A DNA stretch of 64,000 nucleotides from Duganella guangzhouensis (lineage in GTDB: Bacteria > Pseudomonadota > Gammaproteobacteria > Burkholderiales > Burkholderiaceae_D): NCBI RefSeq assembly GCF_009674535.1, contig NZ_WKJK01000022.1:38566-102565 (forward strand), written 5' to 3'. Of the stretch, positions 8,520 through 19,438 are shown piece by piece. Below the pieces are notes generated by a model. It saw nothing but the letters and a program-made list of their open reading frames with translations, was not told where the DNA came from and made no database searches. Position 1 is the first letter of the stretch; each line of letters starts with the position of its first letter. The position numbers and the translations under genes were made by a program.

Positions 8520-9241
8520 TGGACAAGTCCAGAACCCCCTTGCGCGCGCTGATCGTCGACGACGAGCCGCTCGCACGCAGCAATGTCGCCGCGCTGCTGG
8601 CGCGCGATACCGGCATCACCGTGGTGGGACAATGCGGCTCGGCCGAGGAAGCCATGGCGGCAATCGACGACACCATGCCCGATCTGGTGTTCCTCGATAT
8701 AGAAATGCCTGAATGCGATGGATTCGAGCTACTGGAACGCATCGGTCCCGCGCCGACATTTGCGATCGTGTTCGTCACCGCACATCATCAATTTGCGCTG
8801 CGCGCATTTGAAGTCGGCGCGCTGGACTACCTGCTGAAGCCCTTCGACGACCAGCGCTTCGCCCAGGTTCTGGAACGCGCAAAAGAGCGCCTGCGCAGCG
8901 CCGGCGAACAGCGGCGTTTCCTCATCAAGAACGGCAGCGCACTGGAAGTGGTCAAATTCGCGGAAATCGACTGGGTGGAGGCCAGCGACTATTACTCCAC
9001 CCTGCACGTCGGAGGCCGCACGCATATGCTGCGCCGCAGTCTGACGGACCTGGAGACACTGCTGGCGGCGCACGGCTTCTCGCGCATCCACCGCTCCGCA
9101 ATCGTCAACCTGGATCGGGTGCGCGCACTGGAAATACGCGCGGACGGCGAATACGAAGTGGTGCTGCACGACGCGCAGCACCTGCGCATGAGCCGCCGCT
9201 ACCGCAAACCGATTATGGCGTCGCTGAACTGCGAAGCATAG
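8519..9241 (+). CDS. LytTR-family response regulator
   Basis: A 240-residue AlgR/LytR-type regulator. The receiver domain spans residues 8-120, with the acidic pair IVDDEPLARS, the phospho-acceptor Asp in LVFLDIEMPECDG and the conserved Lys in YLLKPFDD. The LytTR DNA-binding domain fills residues 140-240 (EIDWVEASDYYSTLHV, then FSRIHRSAIVNLDRV). The ATG at 8519 overlaps the kinase stop codon by one base, so I prefer it to the TTG three bases earlier. It is the partner of the LytS-type kinase. Targets are unknown; the neighbouring PEP-CTERM gene is convergent. Confidence 0.92.
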   Translation: MDKSRTPLRALIVDDEPLARSNVAALLARDTGITVVGQCGSAEEAMAAIDDTMPDLVFLDIEMPECDGFELLERIGPAPTFAIVFVTAHHQFALRAFEVGALDYLLKPFDDQRFAQVLERAKERLRSAGEQRRFLIKNGSALEVVKFAEIDWVEASDYYSTLHVGGRTHMLRRSLTDLETLLAAHGFSRIHRSAIVNLDRVRALEIRADGEYEVVLHDAQHLRMSRRYRKPIMASLNCEA

Positions 9242-9250
9242 GCCACAGCT

Positions 9251-9916
9251 TCATGCCCGCCGACGACGCGCCAACGCACCCAACGCCGCCAGGCCGACCA
9301 CTAGCATGGCGTAGCTTTCCGGCTCAGGCACCGGTGCCATGTTGTAGGTGATGTTGTCGACACCGACGTTGTAGGCGCTATCCTCCCATTCGATGCGGAT
9401 GCCGCTGGCCGAACTCCAGCTGCCGTTGAACGCAGTCGGCATGCTGGTGCTGCCGTCGCCCACCGGGCCTTTATAGCTGTACAGCAGATTGCCATTCAGG
9501 TCCGAAATCGTCAGCGTGGTATTGCGCGTGGTGTTGACCCATGCGCCGAGGTCCAGATGCGTCAGCGTGACCGACTGCCCCGATCCTGGCGTCAGGTCGA
9601 TACGCGCCAGCGAATTGGCGTCGCTGCCATCCGCCCATAACACGCCGTGCAGATTGTTGTAATCGTCGGCCCACCAGCGCAGCGAGCGGCCGTCGTTGTA
9701 GCGCGGCGCGGCGTAGCTGACATCCACCACACCCGCCACATCGCCATAGGATTGCAGGATGTAGGCGCTGTTATTGCAATTGCTGGCCGCGCCCATGCCG
9801 CTGGCGTCGCTGGTGCAAATACCGGCGCCGTCAAAATCCAGCACCGCCGCCTGCACCGCCGGCAGCCCGATCGCCATGCTGGCCAGGCCAGCGAAGATTG
9901 TTGATTTTATTTTCAT
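9251..9916 (-). CDS. PEP-CTERM sorting domain protein
   Basis: A 221-residue exported protein. It has an N-terminal signal peptide (residues 1-23, ending VQAA). The C-terminal PEP-CTERM tripartite signal is PVPEPESYAMLVVGLAALG followed by ARRRRA. Such proteins are handled by an exosortase (EpsH/XrtA family) and released or anchored in exopolysaccharide-producing Gram-negatives. The middle part is unrecognised but shows Trp/Asp-rich beta-sandwich-like sequence that could bind carbohydrate. A GGGAG ribosome site precedes the ATG. No exosortase gene is in the window. Confidence 0.9.
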   Translation of the reverse strand: MKIKSTIFAGLASMAIGLPAVQAAVLDFDGAGICTSDASGMGAASNCNNSAYILQSYGDVAGVVDVSYAAPRYNDGRSLRWWADDYNNLHGVLWADGSDANSLARIDLTPGSGQSVTLTHLDLGAWVNTTRNTTLTISDLNGNLLYSYKGPVGDGSTSMPTAFNGSWSSASGIRIEWEDSAYNVGVDNITYNMAPVPEPESYAMLVVGLAALGALARRRRA

Positions 9917-10079
9917 TTTTTCTCTCCCGTGAGGTCCAGACAGCCAGCTTAGTATCGGTAACTAGCGAGAGAATAGCCATTTGATAATTCCTGCCGCCGC
10001 AGGATTGATAGATAGATTGCAACTATCAGTGCACCCACCCGGCGTGGTATCCTACCGGGTCTAACTTCCCCGACTTATC

Positions 10080-10433
10080 ATGACCATTACCGTCTACGGC
10101 ATCCCTAACTGCGATACCGTCAAAAAAGCACGCACCTGGCTGGCCGACCAGCAGCAGGATTTTGTTTTTCACGATTTTAAAAAGCAGGGTCTGAGCCGCG
10201 ACATCGTCGCCGGTTGGCTCAAGCACCTGTCGCGCGATGTGCTGGTGAACCGTAAAGGCACCACCTGGCGCGCCCTGTCCGATGAGCGCAAGGCGTCCAT
10301 CGTCGACGACGAAGCGGCCATCGCGCTGATGCTGGAGAACCCTTCGGTCATCAAACGCCCGGTGCTGGACAAGAACGGCACCTACGCCGTCGGCTTCTCC
10401 GACGCCCAGTACCAACAAATCTTCAACAGCTGA
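10080..10433 (+). CDS. yffB: ArsC/Spx-family reductase, YffB-like
   Basis: A 117-residue thioredoxin-fold protein of the ArsC/Spx/YffB group. The single active-site cysteine is C11 in GIPNCDTVKKA, and the conserved basic segment LVNRKGTTWR is present. The NCDTVKKA motif and short length match YffB, a glutathione-dependent thiol reductase of uncertain substrate, rather than true arsenate reductase ArsC. dapE starts one base after the stop codon. The yffB-dapE pairing is widespread in proteobacteria, which supports the call. Confidence 0.88.
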   Translation: MTITVYGIPNCDTVKKARTWLADQQQDFVFHDFKKQGLSRDIVAGWLKHLSRDVLVNRKGTTWRALSDERKASIVDDEAAIALMLENPSVIKRPVLDKNGTYAVGFSDAQYQQIFNS

Positions 10434-10434
10434 T

Positions 10435-11568
10435 ATGACTCCATCCAAAACCCTGGCGCTGACCGAAAAGCTGATCTCCCTGTCATCCGTTACGCCGGAC
10501 GACAAAGGCTGCCAGCGCCACCTGATCGACCTGCTGGAGCCGTTGGGCTTCAAGTGCGAGACCATCGAATCGAATGGCGTGACCAATCTGTGGGCGCGTC
10601 GCGGCACCGAATCGCCGGTGATGGTATTCGCCGGCCATACCGACGTGGTGCCGACCGGCCCGGTCGAACAATGGCGCTCGCAGCCCTTCACCCCGACCCA
10701 TCGCGACGGCAAGCTGTATGGCCGTGGCGCGGCCGACATGAAAACCTCGATCGCCGCCTTCGTGGTGGCCTGCGAGGAGTTCATCGCCAAGCACGCCGAC
10801 CACAAAGGTTCGATCGCCTTCCTGATCACCAGCGATGAAGAAGGCCCGGCCACCGACGGCACCGTCATCGTCTGCAATCTGCTGAAAGAGCGTGGCGAAA
10901 CGCTGGACTACTGCATCGTCGGCGAGCCAACCTCGGACGAAACCCTGGGCGACATGATCAAGAACGGCCGCCGTGGTTCGCTGTCCGGCAAGCTGACCAT
11001 CAAGGGCGTGCAAGGCCACATCGCCTATCCGCAACTGGCCAAGAACCCGATCCACCTGGGCGCGCCGGCACTGGCCGAACTGGCGGCCGAGGTCTGGGAC
11101 CACGGTAACGAGTACTACCTGCCGACGTCGTGGCAGATGTCGAATATCCACGCCGGCACCGGCGCCAACAACGTGATTCCGGGCGAGATGGTAGTCGACT
11201 TCAACTTCCGCTTCTCCACCGCCAGCACGCACGAGGATCTGAAACGCCGCGTGCACGCCATCCTGGACAAGCACAATCTGCACTACGACATCAAGTGGGC
11301 GCTGAGCGGCCTGCCGTTCCTGACCCCGCGCGGCACCTTGAGCGATGCGCTGTCTTCGGCCATCAAGACGGAAACCGGCGTCGAGACCGAACTGTCGACC
11401 ACCGGCGGCACCTCGGACGGCCGCTTTATCGCGCAGATCTGCCCGCAGGTGATAGAATTCGGCCCCCCGAACGCCAGCATTCACAAGATCGACGAGCATA
11501 TCGAACTGCGTTTCGTCGATCCGTTGAAGAACATCTATCGCCGTACGCTGGAAAACCTGTTGACCTGA
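10435..11568 (+). CDS. dapE: Succinyl-diaminopimelate desuccinylase DapE
   Basis: A 377-residue M20-family di-zinc hydrolase that removes succinate from N-succinyl-LL-diaminopimelate, the step after DapC. Metal ligand motifs are in order: FAGHTDVVPTG, YGRGAADMKTS, SDEEGPATDGT and the late FGPPNASIHKIDEH. The length is normal. It lies in a yffB-dapE-prmB-ABC-F run with gaps of 1-6 bases, about 6 kb from dapCD and in a separate transcription unit. Confidence 0.96.
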   Translation: MTPSKTLALTEKLISLSSVTPDDKGCQRHLIDLLEPLGFKCETIESNGVTNLWARRGTESPVMVFAGHTDVVPTGPVEQWRSQPFTPTHRDGKLYGRGAADMKTSIAAFVVACEEFIAKHADHKGSIAFLITSDEEGPATDGTVIVCNLLKERGETLDYCIVGEPTSDETLGDMIKNGRRGSLSGKLTIKGVQGHIAYPQLAKNPIHLGAPALAELAAEVWDHGNEYYLPTSWQMSNIHAGTGANNVIPGEMVVDFNFRFSTASTHEDLKRRVHAILDKHNLHYDIKWALSGLPFLTPRGTLSDALSSAIKTETGVETELSTTGGTSDGRFIAQICPQVIEFGPPNASIHKIDEHIELRFVDPLKNIYRRTLENLLT

Positions 11569-11574
11569 AAAGCC

Positions 11575-12462
11575 ATGACCACGACTCCATTCACCACGCC
11601 GCGCGACCTGTTGCGCTACGCCGTCACCCGCTTCAACACCGCCCAGCTGTTCTTCGGCCACGGCAGCGCGGAAGCGTTTGACGAAGCAGCCTATCTGATC
11701 CTGCACACGCTCAAGCTGCCGCTGGACCGGCTGGACCCGTTCCTGGACGCCAAGCTGCTGCCGGAAGAAGTGGCGTCGGTGATGGCGGTGCTGGATCGCC
11801 GCGTCAACGAACGCGTGCCGGCGGCCTACATCACCAACGAGGCGTGGCTGGGTACCTACAAGTTCTACGTCGACGAACGCACCATCGTGCCGCGCTCCTT
11901 CATCGCCGAGCTGATTCCCGAGTACTTCGCGCCGTGGGTCAACGAGCCTGAAAATGTGTCCAACATTCTGGAACTGTGCACCGGGTCCGGCTGCCTGGCC
12001 ATCATGATGGCGGATGCCTTCCCGGATGCCGCCGTCGATGCGGTCGACATCTCGGCCGACGCGCTGGAAGTCGCCAAGCGCAACGTCGCCACCTACGAGC
12101 TGGAAGACCGTCTGACGCTGATCCAGTCCGACCTGTACGCCAATGTGCCGGCCAAGAAGTATGACCTGATCATCACCAATCCACCGTACGTCAACAGCGG
12201 CTCGATGAGCAAGCTGCCGATGGAATACCGCGCCGAACCTGAACTGGCGCTGGATGGCGGCAAGGATGGCATGGACATCGTGCGCCGCATCGTCGCCGGT
12301 GCCGCCGAGCGCCTGACCGACGACGGCATCCTGATCGTCGAAATCGGTAACGAAAAAGAGTTTGCTGAAGCCGCGTTTGGTGAACTGGGCCTGACCTGGC
12401 TCACCACCAGCAATGGCGATGACATGGTCTTCCTGCTGACGGCCGACCAACTGAAAATCTAA
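11575..12462 (+). CDS. prmB: Ribosomal protein L3 glutamine N5-methyltransferase PrmB
   Basis: A 295-residue class I SAM methyltransferase. The SAM-binding loop is LELCTGSGCLAIMM, and the catalytic NPPY motif is in IITNPPYVNSGSM (N about residue 202). These and the N-terminal helical domain match PrmB, which methylates a glutamine of ribosomal protein L3. The related PrmC/HemK acts on release factors. The following NSGSMSKLPMEYRAEPELAL segment is characteristic of PrmB. It is located between dapE and the ABC-F gene, with gaps of 6 and 1 bases. Confidence 0.93.
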   Translation: MTTTPFTTPRDLLRYAVTRFNTAQLFFGHGSAEAFDEAAYLILHTLKLPLDRLDPFLDAKLLPEEVASVMAVLDRRVNERVPAAYITNEAWLGTYKFYVDERTIVPRSFIAELIPEYFAPWVNEPENVSNILELCTGSGCLAIMMADAFPDAAVDAVDISADALEVAKRNVATYELEDRLTLIQSDLYANVPAKKYDLIITNPPYVNSGSMSKLPMEYRAEPELALDGGKDGMDIVRRIVAGAAERLTDDGILIVEIGNEKEFAEAAFGELGLTWLTTSNGDDMVFLLTADQLKI

Positions 12463-12463
12463 A

Positions 12464-14466
<2,003 letters not shown>

Positions 14467-14470
<4 letters not shown>

Positions 14471-14937
14471 GCAGCCTGGCGGGCGCCGAATTGCACTTTG
14501 CGGATGGACATCAGCTTATCGATGTCCACCACGATTAAACGGCGCCCGTCCACTTCCACCAGGCCGGTGAGGTAATCCACCGCCGCCGCGCCGGCAATCG
14601 GCTGGATCTGTTCCGGCTTCAGCGCGACGATATCCGTCACGCCATCCACCACCATTCCCATCACGCAGCTGGACAGCTTGAGGATGATCACGTCCGTCAG
14701 CGGATCGTGCTGCGGCGGCCGTGGGCCGAAGGCGATGCGCATGTCGACGATCGGCATGATGACACCGCGCGACACCACCACGCCGCTGATGATCTCCCCG
14801 TCCGACGAAAAGCGCTCCAGCGCCTGCAAGGGCCGCAGCTCCTGCACCTTGTTGAATTCCAGCGCGTAATCGAGTCCGCCCAGCCGGAAGACCAGATACT
14901 GGCGCGCCTCTGCATCCTGCGTGTTCGGGGTAGACAT
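14467..14937 (-). CDS. cheW: CheW-like chemotaxis adaptor
   Basis: A 156-residue CheW-fold protein with the start-of-domain YLVFRLGGLDYALEFNKVQEL. RGVIMPIVDMRIAFG follows, then the VDGVTDIVALKPEQI stretch and the C-terminal LIVVDIDKL. It would couple chemoreceptors to the kinase CheA in the cytoplasm. No CheA, CheY or receptor gene is adjacent, so it is an orphan copy, perhaps tied to another signalling array in the genome. It is preceded by a weak AGGA-type ribosome site. Confidence 0.9.
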
Positions 14938-15036
14938 GATGATCCTTTCGTTCGGAGAACAGCAAGTGCCATCCTAACCGCGTGCCTTGCGGCAAGCGTT
15001 GAGCAACATCAATGTCTTCGGAAGCGTGGGCGTGTT

Positions 15037-15045
15037 TGCTACAAT
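15037..15045 (+). promoter_or_regulatory. Extended -10 promoter of arfB
   Basis: TGCTACAAT at 15037-15045 is an extended -10 element (TGn plus TACAAT). The -35 is weak (TTCGGA at 15017-15022, 17-bp spacer). The arfB ATG at 15052 is only 6 bases further, so the transcript would begin at the start codon itself. Confidence 0.5.
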
Positions 15046-15051
15046 CGGCGC

Positions 15052-15444
15052 ATGAACATCGATCCCGACCAGGTAGCTTTCATCGCCATCCGCGCCCAGG
15101 GCCCGGGAGGTCAGAACGTCAACAAGGTATCCAACGCGGTGCACGCACGCTTCGACATCGGCGCCTCGTCGCTGCCAGAGCATATCAAGGAGCGCCTGCT
15201 GGCACTGCACGACAACCGCATCACGCGCGAAGGCGTGGTGGTGCTGAAGGCGCAGCAGTCGCGCAGCCTGGAAGCCAACAAGGAAGACGCGTTGCGCCGC
15301 CTGCAGGAACTGGTGGACAGCGTGGCCGTGCTGCCGCCGACCCGCCGCCCGACCAAGCCGACGCGCAGTTCGCAGCGTCGCCGGCTTGACGGCAAGGCCA
15401 AGGACAGCGCCCGCAAACAGCTGCGCGGCAAAGTCACCATCTAG
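15052..15444 (+). CDS. arfB: Alternative ribosome-rescue factor ArfB (YaeJ)
   Basis: A 130-residue class I release-factor-like peptidyl-tRNA hydrolase. The catalytic GGQ (residues 19-21) is in AQGPGGQNVNKVSNAV. A Lys/Arg-rich tail follows (residues 100-130, RRPTKPTRSSQRRR...) which in ArfB enters the empty mRNA channel of stalled ribosomes. There is no codon-recognition domain, so it is not a normal release factor. I chose the ATG at 15052 over a longer upstream frame because the protein then starts at the expected family position. The 3' end overlaps the MFS gene by 4 bases. Confidence 0.93.
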   Translation: MNIDPDQVAFIAIRAQGPGGQNVNKVSNAVHARFDIGASSLPEHIKERLLALHDNRITREGVVVLKAQQSRSLEANKEDALRRLQELVDSVAVLPPTRRPTKPTRSSQRRRLDGKAKDSARKQLRGKVTI

Positions 15445-16874
15445 TGGCGTGCTTGCACCCTGACCAGCATGAACAACAAAACGCAGGCCAGCGAGGCCGC
15501 GCCGAGGTTGTAGCCCATCCCCGCCACAAAGGCCGAAACATAGCGCGCGGCTGGCGCGGCCCATCCATCGACAGCGGCCAGCTGCGCGCCAAACAGCATG
15601 CCAACCACCGCCACACCGAGTGCCGCACCGACCTGCTGCACGGTCGAGATCAGGCCCGACGCCATGCCGGCCTGCGCTTCGTCCACCACGCCCAGCACCA
15701 GATTCAATAGAGGTGTCATGACGCTCCCTTGGCCGGCGCCGACCACGATCAGCAGCGGTATCAGCGCCGCCGGCGCCAGCGTCGCCCCCGCCGCCCGCAC
15801 CTGGGCGATCAGCAGTCCGATCGCGATGGCGTAAATCAGCGCGCCGCCAAGTATCGCGCGAACGCCCCAGCGCGCGACCATGCGCGGCGCCAGCAGCGAG
15901 GCCGCGATAAACCCGCCGCTACAGGGCGCGAAAATACTGCCCGCCACAAATGGATCAAGCCCCAGGCCGGATTGCACCAGCAGCGCGAAACACAGGAAGA
16001 AGGAACTGGAGGTGGAATAGACCAGCAGCACCAGCAGCGCCCCCAGCGCGAAGCGGCGCTGCGCCAGCAGGCGCATATCCACCAGCGGCAGCAAACCTGC
16101 GGCGCGCCGCCGTTCCTGCTGGTGATAAAAAGCCGCCAGCAGCACGATGGCCACGGCCAGCATCCACAGGCTCCAGCCTGGCCAGCCTTGTGCCGGCCCT
16201 TCGATCAGCGGCACCAACAGCAGCGCCAGTCCGGTGCTGACCAGTGCCACACCAGGCCAATCCAATGTCGGCCGCTGGCGCGCGCGCGTTTCAGGAATCG
16301 CGCGCGCCGTCGCGATCGCGATCAGGCTGATGGGCACGTTGATCAGGAAAATGCTGCGCCAGCCCAGCCCAAACAGATCGGCATGCACCAGCCACCCGCC
16401 CAGTACCTGGCCTGCGATGGCGGCCAGACCCAGCGTCATCCCCAACCAGCCGAAGGCACGGCGACTGTCGTCGCCGTTGAAATTGACGCGAATCGACGCG
16501 TACACCTGCGGGAACAGCAGCGCCGCCGCCAGCCCTTGCAACACCCTGGCGACGATCAGGAACACGGTATCGGGAGCCAACCCGCACAAGGCCGAGGCGA
16601 CCAGGAAGCCTGCCATGCCCACGACGAACAGTCGGCGGCGGCCGAAGCGATCGCCCAGGCGGCCGCCGGTAATCAGCAGCGCGCCAAAGGCCAGTTCGTA
16701 AGCCGCCACGATAAAGCCGATCTGCGCCAGATCAGCCCCCAGGCCTGCCTGCATGCTGGGGATGGCCACATTGACCACAAACAGATCGAATATCGTAACA
16801 AAGCCGGCCAGCAGCAGCACGGCCAGTCCGCGCCAGGGCGGAGGCGATGCGAGCGCAAAAGGAGGTAGGGTCAT
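15441..16874 (-). CDS. MFS drug:H+ antiporter, DHA2 (EmrB/QacA) type
   Basis: A 477-residue major facilitator protein with about 14 hydrophobic segments, the DHA2 layout. Typical motifs are VNVAIPSMQAGLGAD in the first segment, GGRLGDRFGRRRLF (motif A) between segments 2 and 3, and the proline/glycine-rich motif C region GQVLGGWLV. It should export toxic compounds from the cytoplasm using the proton gradient. The gene is divergent from an XRE regulator 91 bases away, the usual arrangement for a regulated efflux pump. Substrate unknown. Confidence 0.9.
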   Translation of the reverse strand: MTLPPFALASPPPWRGLAVLLLAGFVTIFDLFVVNVAIPSMQAGLGADLAQIGFIVAAYELAFGALLITGGRLGDRFGRRRLFVVGMAGFLVASALCGLAPDTVFLIVARVLQGLAAALLFPQVYASIRVNFNGDDSRRAFGWLGMTLGLAAIAGQVLGGWLVHADLFGLGWRSIFLINVPISLIAIATARAIPETRARQRPTLDWPGVALVSTGLALLLVPLIEGPAQGWPGWSLWMLAVAIVLLAAFYHQQERRRAAGLLPLVDMRLLAQRRFALGALLVLLVYSTSSSFFLCFALLVQSGLGLDPFVAGSIFAPCSGGFIAASLLAPRMVARWGVRAILGGALIYAIAIGLLIAQVRAAGATLAPAALIPLLIVVGAGQGSVMTPLLNLVLGVVDEAQAGMASGLISTVQQVGAALGVAVVGMLFGAQLAAVDGWAAPAARYVSAFVAGMGYNLGAASLACVLLFMLVRVQARH

Positions 16875-16965
16875 CGGGCGGGTCCGGGATAAAACGCATG
16901 ATTATCAAGCCGCTTTTAAACCGTTACAATTTAACTGTTTATACTATTACTGAAAGCAATCGCCA

Positions 16966-17760
16966 ATGATGCGAACCCTGGAACGAAACCGCCACGATCT
17001 GGCCGCGTTTTTGCGCGCGCGCCGTGAACGCCTGTCGCCGAGCGAAGTTGGACTGCCCAGCGGCGCGCGGCGGCGCACGCCCGGACTGCGCAGGGAAGAA
17101 GTGGCGGCGCTGGCGGGCGTCGGGCTAACCTGGTACACCTGGCTTGAACAGGGCCGCGAGATCGGCGTGTCGGCGGCGTTCCTGGACAACCTGGCCCGCG
17201 TGCTGAAACTCGATGCCGCCGAGCGCCGTCACCTGTTCCTGCTGGCGCATCAGCGGCCACCGGTGGAACCCGGCAAAACCTGGTGCGTGCTGCCGCCGCT
17301 GGTGCGTCGCCTGATGCACGATCTGGCGCCGCACGCGGCCTATGTGCTGAACCTGCGCTGGGACGTATTGGGCTTCAACGCCACCGCCGACCAACTGTTC
17401 GGCTTCGGCGGCCATGCGCCCGGTCAGCGCAATTTGTTGTGGCTCTTGTTCACCGACCCACTGCTGCGGGAGCGGCTGGTTGGCTGGGAGCGACAAGCGC
17501 AGCAGATGCTGTCCAGCTTCCGCCGCGACTACGTGCGAGCCGCCCAGGAAGCCGATATCCACCAACTGGTGGAGCAACTGACGCGCGCCTCCCCCGAGTT
17601 CAAAGCCTGGTGGCGCCAACATGAAATGAGCGCGCCCTGCGCCGGCCATCGACCATTGCTGATTGACGGCAGCGTCGAGGAATATGAGCACACTACCCTG
17701 ACCGTTGACGAGGACCGCCACCTGCGGCTGGCGATCTATGCGAAGGCGGAGATCAACTGA
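16966..17760 (+). CDS. XRE-family regulator with MmyB-like ligand domain
   Basis: A 264-residue regulator. Residues 12-85 form an XRE helix-turn-helix (RTPGLRREEVAALAGVGLTWYTWLEQGR). Residues 105-260 match the MmyB-like ligand-binding region, a PAS-like fold (VLNLRWDVLGFNATADQLFG). ATG codons at 16966 and 16969 are both possible starts. A TATACT at 16940-16945 with TTAAAC at 16916-16921 (18-bp spacer) may be its promoter. It faces the MFS pump and probably controls it. It overlaps the TauE/SafE gene tail by 25 bases. Confidence 0.88.
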   Translation: MMRTLERNRHDLAAFLRARRERLSPSEVGLPSGARRRTPGLRREEVAALAGVGLTWYTWLEQGREIGVSAAFLDNLARVLKLDAAERRHLFLLAHQRPPVEPGKTWCVLPPLVRRLMHDLAPHAAYVLNLRWDVLGFNATADQLFGFGGHAPGQRNLLWLLFTDPLLRERLVGWERQAQQMLSSFRRDYVRAAQEADIHQLVEQLTRASPEFKAWWRQHEMSAPCAGHRPLLIDGSVEEYEHTTLTVDEDRHLRLAIYAKAEIN

Positions 17761-18467
17761 TGCGCGCCCAGCGCCACCAGCGCGCTGAAGAAGCAGCGAC
17801 GGAACACTTCCGGGCGCATGCGGTCACGCAGCCACTGCCCCAGCCGCATGCCGGCGATGGCCGGGATCAGCGCCAGCAAGGAAGCCCCGGCCGCCGTGGC
17901 GTGCCATTCGCCGCGCACCGCCAGCATGGTGGCCAGCGCCAGCGTGCCGACCGTGAAAGCCATGCCCAGCGCCTGGATCAGCTCATCCTTGCTCAGGTTG
18001 AGCGCTTGCAGATACGGCGCGACCGGCATCACAAACACGCCGGTCATGCCGGCCACCAGGCCGGTGGTGGCGCCGGCCAACGGTCCAGCCCATGCCTGGT
18101 GGCGCGGCGCGACCCGCATACGCCAGCCAGTGAGCCCCAGCACGCCGTAGCCCAGCAGCGCCAGCCCGAGCACCGCGCCGGCCCACCAGGCGGCGCCCAG
18201 CAAGGCGGCAAACGCGGTACCGGCGCACACCGCCAGCAACAGCCACTTGAAGCGCTGCCACAGCGGATACAGCGCGCTGCCGGACGCCAGCTGCCATACA
18301 TTCGTGACAGACGAAGGCACAATCAGTAGCGCGGCGGCTTCCAGCGGCGGCATGCGCAGCGTCAGCAGAGCCACCGCGACGGTCGGCAGGCCCATGCCGG
18401 TAACGCCCTTCACCAGGCCGGCCAGTATAAAAACAACGGCAATAAACAAGATATCCATGGGAGCCAT
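17736..18467 (-). CDS. TauE/SafE sulfite/anion exporter family protein
   Basis: A membrane protein of about 243 residues with eight or so hydrophobic segments. The family signature AGLVKGVTGMGLPTVAVALL is at the N-terminus. A second, related glycine-rich segment is GATTGLVAGMTGVFVMPVAPYLQ. Members export or import sulfite, sulfonates or other small anions; the substrate here is unknown. The start is uncertain: ATGs at 18467 and 18458 both place the first segment correctly. A longer frame to 18530 would leave only 5 bases to the LysR start and is less likely. It is divergent from the LysR gene. Confidence 0.85.
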   Translation of the reverse strand: MAPMDILFIAVVFILAGLVKGVTGMGLPTVAVALLTLRMPPLEAAALLIVPSSVTNVWQLASGSALYPLWQRFKWLLLAVCAGTAFAALLGAAWWAGAVLGLALLGYGVLGLTGWRMRVAPRHQAWAGPLAGATTGLVAGMTGVFVMPVAPYLQALNLSKDELIQALGMAFTVGTLALATMLAVRGEWHATAAGASLLALIPAIAGMRLGQWLRDRMRPEVFRRCFFSALVALGAHQLISAFA

Positions 18468-18535
18468 TGTGACGTGCGGCGCGCGGCCTGAAAATCTGGA
18501 ATATACTGAGTCAGACTTCGGATTATCCATAGGCT

Positions 18536-19438
18536 ATGCGCTTCGACCTGACCGACCTGAAACTGTTCATCCACATCGCGGAAAGCGGCAGCATCACCGC
18601 CGGCGCCGAACGCGCGCACCTGGCGCTGCCCTCGGCCAGCGCCCGCATCCGTGGCATGGAGGAAGCCCTGAACGTGCCGCTATTGCAGCGCGGCCGGCGT
18701 GGCGCCGAGCCCACCGAAGCCGGCCGCACGCTGCTGCAGCACGCCCGCAGCATCACCCGGCAGGTTGAAACCATGCACGCCGAGCTGGCGCAATTCGCCA
18801 GTGGCCTCAAAGGCCAGGTGCGGCTGCTGTGCAACACCTCCGCCATCACCGAATTCCTGCCCGATGCGCTGGCCGCCTTCCTCACCAGCCATCCGCAGCT
18901 GAACATCAATCTGGAAGAAGGCATGAGCCGCGAAATCGTGCAGGTGATCGCCGACGGCGCCGCCGACATTGGCATCATCTCGGACGCGGTCGACCACACG
19001 GCATTGCAAACCTTCCCCTTCCGCGACGACCCGCTGGTGCTGGTGATGGCGCGCAGCCATCCGCTGGCGCATCAGTTGAAGCAGCGCCGCCATATCGCCT
19101 TCGCGGAAGCACTGGATCCCGACTTCATTGGCCTGAATGGCGACAGCGCCTTCCAGCAAAACGCCAACGAACAGGCGGCGCGGCTGGGGCGGCGCATTCA
19201 TACCAAGATCCGTCTACTGAGCTTTGAAGCGATCTGCCGCATGACCGCCAGCGGCGCCGGCGTGGCACTGCTGCCGGAAGCGGCGGCGCGCCGCAGCGCC
19301 GAGCAACTGCGCATCGTCAAACTCAGCGACGAATGGGCCGACCGCAAGCTGCTGATCTGTGTACGCGACGCCGATGCGCTGCCGGTCTATGCGAGGGAAT
19401 TGGTGGCGGCGCTGCGCCGCGATCACTCTTCTTCGTAA
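18536..19438 (+). CDS. LysR-family regulator (next to TauE/SafE)
   Basis: A 300-residue LysR-type regulator. Its N-terminal helix-turn-helix is LKLFIHIAESGSITAGAERAHLALPSASARI (in two parts, residues 7-40). A linker helix and a periplasmic-binding-like sensor domain follow (residues 90-295). A TATACT at 18502-18507 upstream could be its -10. It diverges from the TauE/SafE exporter and probably controls it in response to the transported anion or a related metabolite. Its end overlaps the convergent FapA-like gene by 16 bases. Confidence 0.9.
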   Translation: MRFDLTDLKLFIHIAESGSITAGAERAHLALPSASARIRGMEEALNVPLLQRGRRGAEPTEAGRTLLQHARSITRQVETMHAELAQFASGLKGQVRLLCNTSAITEFLPDALAAFLTSHPQLNINLEEGMSREIVQVIADGAADIGIISDAVDHTALQTFPFRDDPLVLVMARSHPLAHQLKQRRHIAFAEALDPDFIGLNGDSAFQQNANEQAARLGRRIHTKIRLLSFEAICRMTASGAGVALLPEAAARRSAEQLRIVKLSDEWADRKLLICVRDADALPVYARELVAALRRDHSSS

